A stretch of 64,000 nt of DNA from contig MVIG01000010.1 of the NCBI GenBank assembly GCA_002086835.1, positions 124,001 through 188,000 on the forward strand. Reading direction: 5' to 3'. Shown here in pieces: positions 9,069 through 17,831 of this stretch. Source of the stretch: Mycolicibacterium porcinum (GTDB lineage: Bacteria > Actinomycetota > Actinomycetes > Mycobacteriales > Mycobacteriaceae). Each line of letters opens with the position of its first letter. Within the stretch, counting starts at the first letter, position 1. The position numbers were made by a program, and so were the translations under genes. The notes beneath the pieces are model-generated. The model was not told the DNA's origin, did no database searches, and saw nothing but the letters and a program-made list of their open reading frames with translations.

Positions 9069-10595
9069 TCAGCCGCGCGCCAAGATCGCCAGCAGCAGCT
9101 CGGCTCGCACCCGGGCCACCCCGAGGTCACATCCCAACAGCGTCTCGGTGATCTCGATCCGCTTGCGCATCGTGTGCCGGTGCACGCCGAGGGCAGCCGC
9201 GGCCGCCTCCCACTGGCCGTTGGCCTCCAAGAACGCCCGCAGCGCCGCCATCAGACCGGATCCGTGTTGCGCGTCGTGCTCGGCCACGGGAGTCAGCACC
9301 GCCGCCCCGAGCGCAATCAGCACCTCGCGACTGGGCCCGGAGGACAACAGCGCGCTGCCCGCCAGCGCGGCGAATTCCAAGGGGTAACAACCACGTTCGG
9401 CCACCGACGCGGCCAGTCGGGCATCCTCGACAGCCTGCATCAGCCGGGCCAGCGGCTGCGTCCCGCTGAGCCCGCTGCGGCTGGACTTGCGCACCGAACG
9501 GTCCAGCCCGCCCAGCAGACCGGCCGCGCCGGCAACGGTCTCGGTGCCCGGCAGCAACACCGTCAGCCGGTGATCGGCACTGTGCACGAACACCGGATGA
9601 CCGGCCGCCTCCAGCGCTTTCACCACCGCCGCAATCGTGCGGCGGTGGTGGCTCGCGACCTTCATCTCGGAGTCGAACTCGACGACCAGCACGCGGATCC
9701 GACCTTGGACGTCGGTGGCCGGAACCAGCTGTGCGTACACCGGATCCAGGTCGATCTCACCGGTCAGCAAGAGCCCCAGCGCCTGTTCGTTGAGTAGGCG
9801 CTGCACCTCCTGCAGCCGGGCCGGTTTCTCGAAATCCAAGGCCAGCAGCGATGTCGCATGGCCGAACAGCACCTGGTCGACGGGACTGAGTGCGGCCGGA
9901 CTGACCACCGCCAGCACGCCGTGCGAGCGGCCGCCGACCCGGATGTCCTGCTGGGCCACCGTGGTGCCGTCCGACAGCACGCGGACCCCTGACGCCGCTC
10001 CCGGTTCGATCGAGTCACGCACCAGGTTCACGGTCGTGACGCTGAGGCTGCTCGGGTGCGACGCGATCACCGTCCCGATCGGATCCAGCACCACCACAGC
10101 GGCCTTGAGCGCGCGGCCCAACTCGGCCGCGACACCGCGCGGCCCGTCGCTCACCACCGCCCGGGTGATCCGCGGCTGCGCCCGCGAAGCGCGCAGCACG
10201 GCGTCGTACTCGAGCGCGGCGATGCGCGAACTGACCCGCTGCACGATTGCCGCGAACGGTGTCCGCAGCGGCACCTCGATGAGTGGCAGCCCGAGCTCCT
10301 CGGCGGCCACCACCACTTCGTCCGGGACAGCGTCGAATGTCAGGCCGATGCCGAATCCGACTGCACAGACCCCACTCTCGGCGAGGAGCTGCAGGTACCG
10401 TCGCCGACCGCGGCCACCTGCCGGCAGGCTGATGCCGGTGGTCAGCACCAACTCGCCACCGGAGAGCCATTCGGCCGGATTGGCCAGTTCAGTGGTCAGC
10501 ACCAGGTTCACCTCGCGCCCCACACCGGCCGAGCCCGCAAGTAGCCGCAGATCCAGGTCCGCCTGCTCGATCACCCACCGCACCGGGACGGCCAT
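9069..10595 (-). CDS. PucR-family transcriptional regulator
   Basis: 508-aa regulator with the PucR architecture. The N-terminal PucR domain is at residues ~1-120 (VIEQADLDLRLLAG, ELVLTTGISLPAGG, GVCAVGFGIG), a central region follows, and the C-terminal HTH_30 helix-turn-helix is near residues 445-500 (LEANGQWEAAAAALGVHRHT, ETLLGCDLGVARVRAELLLAI). Members activate purine, amine or amino-acid catabolic genes when substrate is present. It is transcribed away from the universal stress protein/APC permease/GDH unit, which is the likely target. It is tail-to-tail with the small membrane-protein gene, separated by only 9 bp. Confidence 0.88.
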   Translation of the reverse strand: MAVPVRWVIEQADLDLRLLAGSAGVGREVNLVLTTELANPAEWLSGGELVLTTGISLPAGGRGRRRYLQLLAESGVCAVGFGIGLTFDAVPDEVVVAAEELGLPLIEVPLRTPFAAIVQRVSSRIAALEYDAVLRASRAQPRITRAVVSDGPRGVAAELGRALKAAVVVLDPIGTVIASHPSSLSVTTVNLVRDSIEPGAASGVRVLSDGTTVAQQDIRVGGRSHGVLAVVSPAALSPVDQVLFGHATSLLALDFEKPARLQEVQRLLNEQALGLLLTGEIDLDPVYAQLVPATDVQGRIRVLVVEFDSEMKVASHHRRTIAAVVKALEAAGHPVFVHSADHRLTVLLPGTETVAGAAGLLGGLDRSVRKSSRSGLSGTQPLARLMQAVEDARLAASVAERGCYPLEFAALAGSALLSSGPSREVLIALGAAVLTPVAEHDAQHGSGLMAALRAFLEANGQWEAAAAALGVHRHTMRKRIEITETLLGCDLGVARVRAELLLAILARG

Positions 10596-10729
10596 TCACA
10601 GGAATGTACAGAATGTCGAAAAACCGCACAAAGAATCTCCATGTTGTCGGGTGATCTGCGATGTGCCCCGCGACACACTTGGCCGCTGAACAGCTAACTG
10701 CCCGATTCGAATGTGCGGAGGACCAGTCG

Positions 10730-11581
10730 ATGAGTACGTCACGAATCGCCGTCGCCTACCTCGCCACACCGGGAGGTGACGACGCTGTCGCGGTCGGAGA
10801 ACAGATCGCCCGCACCCTGGGCGCCGGTCTCGACCTGTGCATGGTGCTGCCCAGCGACCGCTCGGCGATCGCCCCCACCCCGGGCGACGTGCTGCACCGG
10901 GAAGCCGACGGCTGGCTGGCCGCGGCCGCGGCCGGGGTCCGCAACGACGTGCCTGTGACCACCCACCTCAGCTACGACGAGTCCAGCACCATGGGTCTGA
11001 TCTCGGCGGCCGAGAACCTGGGCGCCGACGCCTTGGTGGTCGGCGGAGCCGGCGGCGGGATGGCCGGTCCCCTGTCTCTCGGGTCGGTGGTCAACGATCT
11101 GGTGCATGCCTCGCCGATACCCGTGGTGATCGCGCCGCGCGGAGCCCGATTGCAGCGCAGCGAACGAATTCGGGAAGTCACCTGCGCGATAGGCACCCGG
11201 CCCGGAGCCACCCCGCTGCTCGACACCGCGTTGCGGTTCTGCCGAGCCACCGGGACACCCCTTCGCCTGGTATCGCTGGTCGCCGTGGACGACGCCCACC
11301 GGCTGGACGCCGCTCAGCAACACGCACAGCGCGCCCTCGACCAGGCGAAAGAGTTTCTGCCAGACGATGTTCCCGTCACGTCACGGGTGGCGACCGGGCC
11401 GACCGTCGAGGAGGCGGTCAACAAGCTGGGCTGGCATGACGGCGACATGATCATGGTCGGGTCGAGCCGGCTGGCTCAGCCTCGCCGCCTGTTCCTCGGG
11501 TCGACTGCGGCCAAGATGCTGCGTGTTCTGCAAGTCCCGATGTTCGTGGTACCCAAAGACGAAGGGGCAGAGCATGTCTGA
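10730..11581 (+). CDS. Universal stress protein with two UspA domains
   Basis: A 283-aa tandem UspA protein. Domain 1 (residues ~5-145) ends in the nucleotide-loop region VVGGAGGGMAGPLSLGSVVNDLVH. Domain 2 (residues ~150-280) ends in MVGSSRLAQPRRLFLGSTAAKML, with the GSx9G(S/T) type ATP-binding loop. ATG 10730 has GGAGG about 9 bases upstream; earlier in-frame codons have no ribosome site. The stop overlaps the permease start by 8 bp, so the two are translationally coupled. Usp domains are known to accompany APC transporters and may sense ATP or regulate transport; that role is inferred. Confidence 0.9.
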   Translation: MSTSRIAVAYLATPGGDDAVAVGEQIARTLGAGLDLCMVLPSDRSAIAPTPGDVLHREADGWLAAAAAGVRNDVPVTTHLSYDESSTMGLISAAENLGADALVVGGAGGGMAGPLSLGSVVNDLVHASPIPVVIAPRGARLQRSERIREVTCAIGTRPGATPLLDTALRFCRATGTPLRLVSLVAVDDAHRLDAAQQHAQRALDQAKEFLPDDVPVTSRVATGPTVEEAVNKLGWHDGDMIMVGSSRLAQPRRLFLGSTAAKMLRVLQVPMFVVPKDEGAEHV

Positions 11582-13115
11582 GCAGCTGGCCAGCACTGAG
11601 CTGGAGCGGGCCGAGCGTGAGGAGGGGTTGGTCGCCAAGGGTCTGGCGGCCGGCCGCATCGGCACCTTCACCGGTGCCATCCTCGGTATCTCGACGGTGG
11701 CGCCCGGCTACACCCTGACGGCCAGCATCGGCCTCATCGTCGCCGCGGTCGGGCTCAAGATGCCCGCCATCCTGATCGCCGGGTTCATCCCGATGTTCCT
11801 GACCGCCTACGCCTACCGCGAACTGAACTCGCGCGCACCCGACTGCGGAGCGTCGTTCACCTGGTCCACCAAAGCCTTCGGGCCGTACGTCGGCTGGATG
11901 TGCGGATGGGGCATGGTGATCGCCACCATCATCGTGCTGTCCAACCTGGCCTCGATCGGCGTCCTGTTCGGCTACGAGTTCTTGGGCAAGGTGCTGCACA
12001 ACGACACCCTCGCCATGCTCCCGGCCGAAAATGTCACGGTCAACATCGTTTCCACGGTCGCCCTGCTCGCCATCGCCACCTACATCTCCTGCCGGGGCAT
12101 CACCACCAGCGAGAAGGTGCAGTACGTGCTGGTGGGCTTCCAGATGATCGTCCTCGTCACGTTCGCGGTGGTCGCCATCGCGCGATCGGGCGGCACCGAA
12201 GGGCATTTGAGTTTCGACATCCAATGGTTCGACCCGTTCACCGGACTCACCATGAGCGCCTTCGTCATCGGGCTGGTCGGCTCGATCTTCGCATTCTGGG
12301 GCTGGGACACCTGTCTCACGCTGGGCGAGGAGAGCAAGGACCCCACCAAGGTGCCCGGGCGGGCCGGGTTGCTGTGTGTGCTGTCGATTCTGCTGACCTA
12401 CCTGCTGGTGGCCGTCGCGGTGATGATGTACGCCGGGATCGGCGACACCGGACTCGGCCTTGGCAACGAGGAGATCGCCGAGAACGTATTCGGAGCGCTG
12501 GCCTATCCGGTCCTCGGCGACTGGGGCGGGCCACTGCTGCTGCTGGCGGTGTTCGCCTCGTCGATCGCCAGCCTGCAGACCACCGTCCTGCCCGCCGCCC
12601 GTACGATGCTGGCGATGGGTGCCTACGGCGCCTTCCCGAAACGGTTCGCCAGCGTCAACCCCCGATCGCTGTCCCCGGTGTTCAGCACCGTGGTCGCCGG
12701 GGTGGTCACCGCCTGCTTCTACACCATCGTGACGCTGCTGTCCGAGCGCACCCTGCTGGATACCATTGCCGCCCTTGGCATCATGATCTGCTGGTACTAC
12801 GGCATCACCGCGTTCGCCTGTGTGTGGTTCTTCCGCAAGGAGCTGTTCCTCAGCCCGCGTAACGTCATCTACCAGCTGGTGTTCCCGGCGGTCGGCGGTG
12901 TCATGCTGCTGTCGGTGTTCGTGAAGTCGGTCTTGGTGAGCATGGACCCGGAGGCCAGCGGCAGCGGCGCGTCGATCGGCGGCATCGGCCTGGTCTTCTA
13001 CCTCGGCTTCGGCATCCTGGTGTTCGGCGCCGTGCTGATGCTCGTCCTGCGTGTCGTCCAGCCGGCGTTCTTCCGGGGCGAGACCCTGACCATGGACACA
13101 CCGCCGATCCCCTGA
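11574..13115 (+). CDS. APC-family amino acid/amine permease
   Basis: A 513-aa secondary transporter of the amino acid-polyamine-organocation superfamily with about 12 membrane helices. The unwound helix 1 motif region GAILGISTVAPGYTLTASIG (residues ~32-50) is typical. Other APC landmarks are FTWSTKAFGPYVGWMCGWGMV and GSIFAFWGWDTCLTLGEESKDP, which matches the conserved helix 6 to loop region (GWD, E-SKDP). The N-terminal AEREEGLVAKGLAAGRIG is cytosolic. The start (ATG 11574) overlaps the Usp gene. The neighbouring PucR regulator, NAD-GDH and agmatine enzymes suggest import of an amino acid or polyamine; the exact substrate cannot be read from sequence. Confidence 0.9.
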   Translation: MSEQLASTELERAEREEGLVAKGLAAGRIGTFTGAILGISTVAPGYTLTASIGLIVAAVGLKMPAILIAGFIPMFLTAYAYRELNSRAPDCGASFTWSTKAFGPYVGWMCGWGMVIATIIVLSNLASIGVLFGYEFLGKVLHNDTLAMLPAENVTVNIVSTVALLAIATYISCRGITTSEKVQYVLVGFQMIVLVTFAVVAIARSGGTEGHLSFDIQWFDPFTGLTMSAFVIGLVGSIFAFWGWDTCLTLGEESKDPTKVPGRAGLLCVLSILLTYLLVAVAVMMYAGIGDTGLGLGNEEIAENVFGALAYPVLGDWGGPLLLLAVFASSIASLQTTVLPAARTMLAMGAYGAFPKRFASVNPRSLSPVFSTVVAGVVTACFYTIVTLLSERTLLDTIAALGIMICWYYGITAFACVWFFRKELFLSPRNVIYQLVFPAVGGVMLLSVFVKSVLVSMDPEASGSGASIGGIGLVFYLGFGILVFGAVLMLVLRVVQPAFFRGETLTMDTPPIP

Positions 13116-13121
13116 GCCCGG

Positions 13122-13174
13122 GTGATTTGTGCACGATTTTCCGCGGCAGGCGCGGAAAATCGTGCACAAATCAC
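13122..13174. repeat. Perfect 24-bp-arm palindrome, left flank of the DUF559 gene
   Basis: The left arm (13122-13145) begins GTGATTTGTGCACGATTTT and ends CCGCG; the right arm (13151-13174) is its exact reverse complement; the loop is GCAGG. It begins 6 bp after the permease stop codon. A near copy flanks the other side of the DUF559 gene at 14086-14140. It could act as a transcription terminator hairpin, but identity of both arms and loop size in two copies points to a repeated, possibly mobile, element. Confidence 0.9.
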
Positions 13175-13216
13175 AATCGACGGAACCGAAGCGGCGGCGC
13201 AAACGTCCGATTCAGT

Positions 13217-14086
13217 GTGCTCGATGACTACCTTCGCGATCACGATGGCGTAATCACCCGGGCCCAAGCCCTGTCCGCCGGAATCAGCGATGACGCCATC
13301 AGCCGTCGTGTTCGTTCGGGCCACTGGCTGCGTTGCGCGCCCGGAGTGTTCTTCGTCGACGATCGTCCGTTCACCGATGCAGCGCGGGTGCGCAGCGCGG
13401 TGTGGTCGTACGGGCCTGCCGCGGTGGCCAGCGGACTCGCCGCCGCGTGGTGGCATGGCGTCACGCGCTACCCGCCGGAAAGCGTGGAAGTCACCGTGCC
13501 CAGGGTGAGCAATCACCGCAAGCGCGAGGGGATCCGGGTCCGACGCCGCGACCTGCTCAGCTCCGACATCGTCGAACGCAACGGACTCCGCGTGACCGCG
13601 CTTCCACTTTCGGTGATCGAAGCCGCGACGCGTCGCGGGGGTGGCGCCACGTTGATGGACAGGGCATTACAACGGCACGTCGAGCTGAAACAACTATGGG
13701 ATGCGCACCTGCGCAATAAGGGCCGGCACGGCTCCCCCGCGGCCCGGATACTGCTGCTGTCCGCAGCTGATGGCGCCCGCTCCGAAGCCGAGCGACTACT
13801 GTTGAAATTATTGCGTCGCAACAGAATCACCGGCTGGAAGGCCAACCATCCAGTCGCGGGATATCAGATCGACGTCGTCTTTCAGGCGGCACGACTTGCC
13901 ATCGAAGTCGACGGCTGGGCTTTCCACAGCAACGCTGACGACTTCGTGAACGACCGGAACCGTCAGAACATCATCTCGCTGCACGGATATCAGATCTTGC
14001 GGTTCACCTGGCTCGATCTGACGGAGTATCCCGATCGAGTGCTGGCCGAGATACGGAATGCCTTGCGGCTTCGACACTCTGCCTGA
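13217..14086 (+). CDS. AbiEi-like HTH plus DUF559 (Vsr-like nuclease fold) protein
   Basis: 289 aa. The N-terminal region (residues ~1-60: LDDYLRDHDGVITRAQALSAG, RRVRSGHWLRCAPGVFFV) is the winged-helix type found in AbiEi-like antitoxins. The middle is a mycobacterial AbiEi-like region. The C-terminus (residues ~190-285) is DUF559, related to very-short-patch-repair endonucleases, with IDVVFQAARLAIEVDGWAFH and QILRFTWLDL carrying the Asp and Glu-x-Asp of the PD-(D/E)XK fold. GTG 13217 is chosen since an upstream TTG falls inside the flanking palindrome. No nucleotidyltransferase toxin partner is present. It is bracketed by two large palindromes and separates a permease from its likely partner dehydrogenase, so it looks like an inserted cassette. 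Confidence 0.8.
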   Translation: MLDDYLRDHDGVITRAQALSAGISDDAISRRVRSGHWLRCAPGVFFVDDRPFTDAARVRSAVWSYGPAAVASGLAAAWWHGVTRYPPESVEVTVPRVSNHRKREGIRVRRRDLLSSDIVERNGLRVTALPLSVIEAATRRGGGATLMDRALQRHVELKQLWDAHLRNKGRHGSPAARILLLSAADGARSEAERLLLKLLRRNRITGWKANHPVAGYQIDVVFQAARLAIEVDGWAFHSNADDFVNDRNRQNIISLHGYQILRFTWLDLTEYPDRVLAEIRNALRLRHSA

Positions 14087-14140
14087 GTGATTTGTGCACG
14101 ATTGTCCGCGCCCGACGCGGAAAATCGTGCACAAATCACT
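14086..14140. repeat. 25-bp-arm palindrome, right flank of the DUF559 gene
   Basis: Arms 14086-14110 and 14116-14140 (AGTGATTTGTGCACGATT and onward) pair with one mismatch around the loop CCCGA. The right arm core (14116-14139) is identical to the right arm of the copy at 13151-13174. It begins on the last base of the DUF559 stop codon and could form a strong terminator hairpin. In-frame GTG 14094 lies inside it, so the downstream dehydrogenase start is unlikely to be there. Confidence 0.9.
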
Positions 14141-14222
14141 AGACAATATGGCGCCGCGGACGTCGCCACCGTGGCCAGTGTGTCTATGGTGGCCGGACCT
14201 GCCATGGCCGAGACTCTGGGGG

Positions 14223-16799
14223 GTGGAAAACCCTTCTGCCCGAGTGTATTTTGCCGCCGATGATGCCGGCACCCGCGCCGTGGTGCAGTGGCCCGCACAG
14301 CCGCCGCTGCTCGCCGAGGTGTGTGCCATGTTCGAACACTTCGGCCTACGTGTCGCGTCCTATCAACTCGCCGACACCGGACACCACTACGAGTTCGGCT
14401 GCCTCGCCCTGCCGAGGACCACCCTCGATCTGATCGCGCGGGCTTTCGAAGCTGCGGCCGCCGGACGGTGGCAGGTCGATCGCTACGCCGCGCTGATCCC
14501 GTCAGCCGGAATCGATTGGCGCCGGGCAGTTCTGATCCGCGCGGCCGGTCGTTTCATCCGGCAGACGGGGTTGGGGTTCTCGGCCGACTACATCGTCGAC
14601 TCGTTGGTCGCCGCACCGGAATTCGTGAACGCACTGCTGACGCTGTTCGACGCACGCTTCAACCCCGACGGCAGCGGCGACACCGACGCCGCCCAGGCCG
14701 ATCGTGACGTGGCGGCCCTGGTCGACGCCGCGGCCTCGCTCGACGACGAGCGCATCCGGCGCGCACTGCACAGCTTCGTCCGGGCCACGTTGCGTACCAA
14801 TTGGTTCCAGCTCAGACCGGATGGGCAGGCCAAGGACTACCTGTCGTTCAAGATCGACTCGGCCAGGCTGGCAGACCCCGGCCCGGTGATTCCCTATCGG
14901 GAGATCTACGTGTGCTCGGACACCGTGGAGGGCATCCACCTACGCAGCGGAGCCATCGCCCGAGGCGGACTGCGCTGGTCGAACCGCCCCGAGGACTACC
15001 GCACCGAGGTGCTCGGCCTGATGAAGACCCAGGCTGTGAAGAACGCTCCCATCGTGCCGAGCGGCGCCAAGGGCGCGTTCGTGTTGCGCAATACCGACAT
15101 CTCCCCCGCCGACGGCTACCGCACCTTCATCCGCGGGCTGCTCGACATCACCGACAACATCGTCGACGGTGCAGTCCGGCATCCGGACCGGACGGTGTGC
15201 CCCGACGGTGCCGACGCCTACCTGGTGGTGGCCGCAGACAAGGGCACCGCGACGTTTTCCGACCTGGCCAATTCCGTTGCCGCCGAGTACGGCTTCTGGC
15301 TCGGCGATGCTTTCGCCTCCGGCGGTTCGGCCGGCTACGACCACAAGGCCATGGGCATCACCGCGCGGGGTGCATGGCTCTCGGTGCGGCGGCACTTCGC
15401 CGAAGCGGGGCACGACATCGATGCCGAGCCGTTCACCGTGGCAGGCATCGGCGACATGTCCGGCGACGTGTTCGGCAACGGAATGTTGCTGTCCCACAAC
15501 ATCAAACTGGTCGCAGCGTTCGATCATCGCCACATCTTCGTCGATCCCGACCCGGACCCGCAGACATCCTTCGGCGAGCGCAAGCGGCTGTTCGGCCTGC
15601 CGGCATCGAGCTGGCAGGACTACGACTCGACGTTGATCTCGGCCGGCGGCGGGGTATGGCCCCGCACAGCCAAATCGATAGCGCTGTCACCGCAGGCGCG
15701 GTCCGCGCTGGGGATCGAGGCAGCTGAGTGCACCCCGGACGAGTTGATCGCGGCGGTGCTGCGTGCCCCCGTCGATCTGCTGTGGAACGGCGGTGTCGGA
15801 ACGTATGTCAGAGCCGACGGGGAAACCAACGCCGACGCCAGGGACAAGGCCAACGACCGCGTTCGGGTGACGGCATCGCAGCTGCGCTGCACGGTGATCG
15901 GTGAGGGCGGCAACCTCGGGCTCACCCAGCAGGCACGTATCGGGTTCGCCCTCGCCGGTGGGCGCATCAACGCCGACTTCATCGACAATGCGGCCGGTGT
16001 GGCGACCTCGGATCTCGAGGTCAACATCAAGATCGCCCTTGATTCCGGCGATATCGGTACCGCACAGCGCAATGCGCTGCTCGCCGAAGCCACCGACGAG
16101 GTCGCGGCGCGGGTGCTGGCCGACAACGCCGAGGCGATCCTGGCGATCAGCATGGCCGCCGCGGAGGCCGATTCCCTTCTGGACCGGCACACCCGGTTGA
16201 TCACCAACTTGCGGGATGAGGCAGGCGTCGACCCTCAGGTCGAGGGGCTGCCTGCCGGGCCGGAACTGGCCCGGCGTCGCTCCATGGGGCTCGGGCTCAC
16301 CCGGCCCGAGATCGCAGTGCTGCTGGCGCAATCCAAGAACCTGGTGACGCAAGAGCTGCTCGCCTCCGAGATTCCGGACCATGAGGCCTTCACCGACCGC
16401 CTCATCGACTACTTCCCCGCCGGGATCGCGGAGCAGGCCCGCGCCGAGATCAGCCGTCATCCGCTGCGCCGTGAGATCGTCGCGACCTCGGTGGCCGGCG
16501 AGCTGATCAACCGGGTGGGCCCCGGCACCATCTATCGGATGCAGGAGCGGTTGGCGGTGACGACGCCGCAGGTGGCGCAGGCCTACGCGACGGTGCGCGA
16601 CATTCTGGATCTGGATGCGCTGTGGGAGGCCGAGCTGGCCGGCAACAGCGACGAAACTCAGCGAATCCAGGCGCTGCTGCAGGTCCGCGAGCTGGTCGAG
16701 CACCTGACGTCCTGGGTGCTGCGCAACGGGACCGGCAACCGCGCCCGGGTGAGCGCGGCGATCGGCCGGCTTATCACCGCCGGCGAGCCGGCAATCTGA
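14223..16799 (+). CDS. Short-form NAD-dependent glutamate dehydrogenase
   Basis: Oxidatively deaminates L-glutamate to 2-oxoglutarate and ammonia. It belongs to the large bacterial NAD-GDH class: SGAIARGGLRWSNRPEDYR, EVLGLMKTQAVKNAPIVPSG, AKGAFVL, FTVAGIGDMSGDVFGNGML and VIGEGGNLGLTQQARI are class signatures. At about 858 aa it has the catalytic and C-terminal helical parts but lacks most of the ~700-aa N-terminal ACT-rich region of the ~1600-aa mycobacterial enzyme. GTG 14223 is my best start; ATG 14148 or GTG 14094 are alternatives but run through the palindrome or an unnatural Trp/Pro-rich stretch. It abuts the agmatine deiminase gene tail-to-tail (TGATCA at 16797-16802). Confidence 0.85.
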   Translation: MENPSARVYFAADDAGTRAVVQWPAQPPLLAEVCAMFEHFGLRVASYQLADTGHHYEFGCLALPRTTLDLIARAFEAAAAGRWQVDRYAALIPSAGIDWRRAVLIRAAGRFIRQTGLGFSADYIVDSLVAAPEFVNALLTLFDARFNPDGSGDTDAAQADRDVAALVDAAASLDDERIRRALHSFVRATLRTNWFQLRPDGQAKDYLSFKIDSARLADPGPVIPYREIYVCSDTVEGIHLRSGAIARGGLRWSNRPEDYRTEVLGLMKTQAVKNAPIVPSGAKGAFVLRNTDISPADGYRTFIRGLLDITDNIVDGAVRHPDRTVCPDGADAYLVVAADKGTATFSDLANSVAAEYGFWLGDAFASGGSAGYDHKAMGITARGAWLSVRRHFAEAGHDIDAEPFTVAGIGDMSGDVFGNGMLLSHNIKLVAAFDHRHIFVDPDPDPQTSFGERKRLFGLPASSWQDYDSTLISAGGGVWPRTAKSIALSPQARSALGIEAAECTPDELIAAVLRAPVDLLWNGGVGTYVRADGETNADARDKANDRVRVTASQLRCTVIGEGGNLGLTQQARIGFALAGGRINADFIDNAAGVATSDLEVNIKIALDSGDIGTAQRNALLAEATDEVAARVLADNAEAILAISMAAAEADSLLDRHTRLITNLRDEAGVDPQVEGLPAGPELARRRSMGLGLTRPEIAVLLAQSKNLVTQELLASEIPDHEAFTDRLIDYFPAGIAEQARAEISRHPLRREIVATSVAGELINRVGPGTIYRMQERLAVTTPQVAQAYATVRDILDLDALWEAELAGNSDETQRIQALLQVRELVEHLTSWVLRNGTGNRARVSAAIGRLITAGEPAI

Positions 16800-17831
16800 T
16801 CACCGCGGCAGAGCCCCAGGCTGATGCTGTGTGATGCAGTGAATGCCGCCGCCACGCTCGAACAGCGGGCGGGCATCGACGCTGAGGACGCGGCGGCCCG
16901 GATACTGTTCGGCCAGGATCGCCGCCGCGTCCGCGTCGCGCGGATCCCCGAAGGCACAAGCGATCACCCCGCCGTTGACCACCAGGTGATTGATGTAGCT
17001 GTAGTCGACGAAGCCGTCGGCGTCGGTCAACTGGTCCGGCGCCGGTAGCTCCACGATCTCCCACGGCCGTCCGGAGGCATCGTGGGACTGCTCGATCGAG
17101 GCGCGGATTTCCTTGCACACAAGGTGATCCGGATGCCCCTCGGCGGGCTGTGCATGCAGCAGCAGCCGACCGGGCGCGGGTATCGCCGCGACGATGTCGA
17201 CATGACCGCGCGTGCCGAAGCGCTGCGAGTCGCGGGTCAGCCCGCGTGGCAACCAGACCGTGTGCTCGGCGCCGATGGTGCGGGCCAGCTCGGATTCGAC
17301 ATCGGCCTTGGTGGCGCCGGGGTTGCGGCCGGGGTCCAGTTGCACGGTCTCGGTGACCAGGACGGTGCCGAGGCCATCCACCTGGATGCCGCCGCCTTCG
17401 TTCACCAGATTCGAGTCGATCACCGGCACGCCGGCCCAATGGGCCACGGCCGCACCGATTTTCGAATCACGATCCCAGCGGGCCCAGTCCTGGCCGCCCC
17501 AGCCGTTGAAGACCCAGTCCACGGCGGCCACCGAACCGTCCTCGGCGTGCACGAAGGTGGGGCCGATGTCGCGCATCCAGGCGTCGTTCAACGGAGCCTC
17601 GACGATGTCGACGGCCGCCGACAGATAGCGCCGGGCCGCGTTCGTTTCGGCGGGGTCCACCACCATCGTCACCGGCTCGAACTCCAGCACCGCGTGCGCG
17701 ACCGCGGCCCAGGTGGTCCGCGCCTCGTGGTGTTCGGCTTCCGTGTCGCCCAGCGAGTAGCCGGCGGACGGGAACGCCATCCACACGCGATCCTGCGGCG
17801 AACTCTCCGCAGGCATCACATGACGGGTCAC
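16800..17831 (-). CDS. aguA: Agmatine deiminase
   Basis: Converts agmatine to N-carbamoylputrescine and ammonia (343 aa, peptidyl-arginine-deiminase fold). Diagnostic segments are PLNDAWMRDIGPTFV, VFNGWGGQDWARWDRD, LVNEGGGIQVDGLGTVL, the HVDIVAAIP region and the catalytic-cysteine motif FERGGGIHCITQHQP near the C-terminus. The start is taken as GTG 17829-17831, which overlaps the stop of the amidase gene (GTGA); an ATG five codons in is also possible. It forms an operon with the next-step enzyme, so the pair completes arginine-decarboxylase-type putrescine formation or agmatine use as a nitrogen source. Confidence 0.93.
   Translation of the reverse strand: MTRHVMPAESSPQDRVWMAFPSAGYSLGDTEAEHHEARTTWAAVAHAVLEFEPVTMVVDPAETNAARRYLSAAVDIVEAPLNDAWMRDIGPTFVHAEDGSVAAVDWVFNGWGGQDWARWDRDSKIGAAVAHWAGVPVIDSNLVNEGGGIQVDGLGTVLVTETVQLDPGRNPGATKADVESELARTIGAEHTVWLPRGLTRDSQRFGTRGHVDIVAAIPAPGRLLLHAQPAEGHPDHLVCKEIRASIEQSHDASGRPWEIVELPAPDQLTDADGFVDYSYINHLVVNGGVIACAFGDPRDADAAAILAEQYPGRRVLSVDARPLFERGGGIHCITQHQPGALPR

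Noticed and set aside
13122..13174. Left palindrome as a simple intrinsic terminator for the permease
   Set aside because: Possible, but the near-identical copy on the other side of the DUF559 gene, and the absence of a U-tract, favour a repeated element; kept as a repeat rather than a terminator.
11451..13202. 583-codon minus-strand frame over the APC permease
   Set aside because: Antisense shadow of the permease; rich in Gly/Asp/His without a plausible fold, and it starts in the palindrome.
14094..14222. GTG within the palindrome as start of the NAD-GDH
   Set aside because: The resulting N-terminus is encoded by the palindrome and a Trp/Pro-rich stretch; GTG 14223 begins at sequence that looks like the family.
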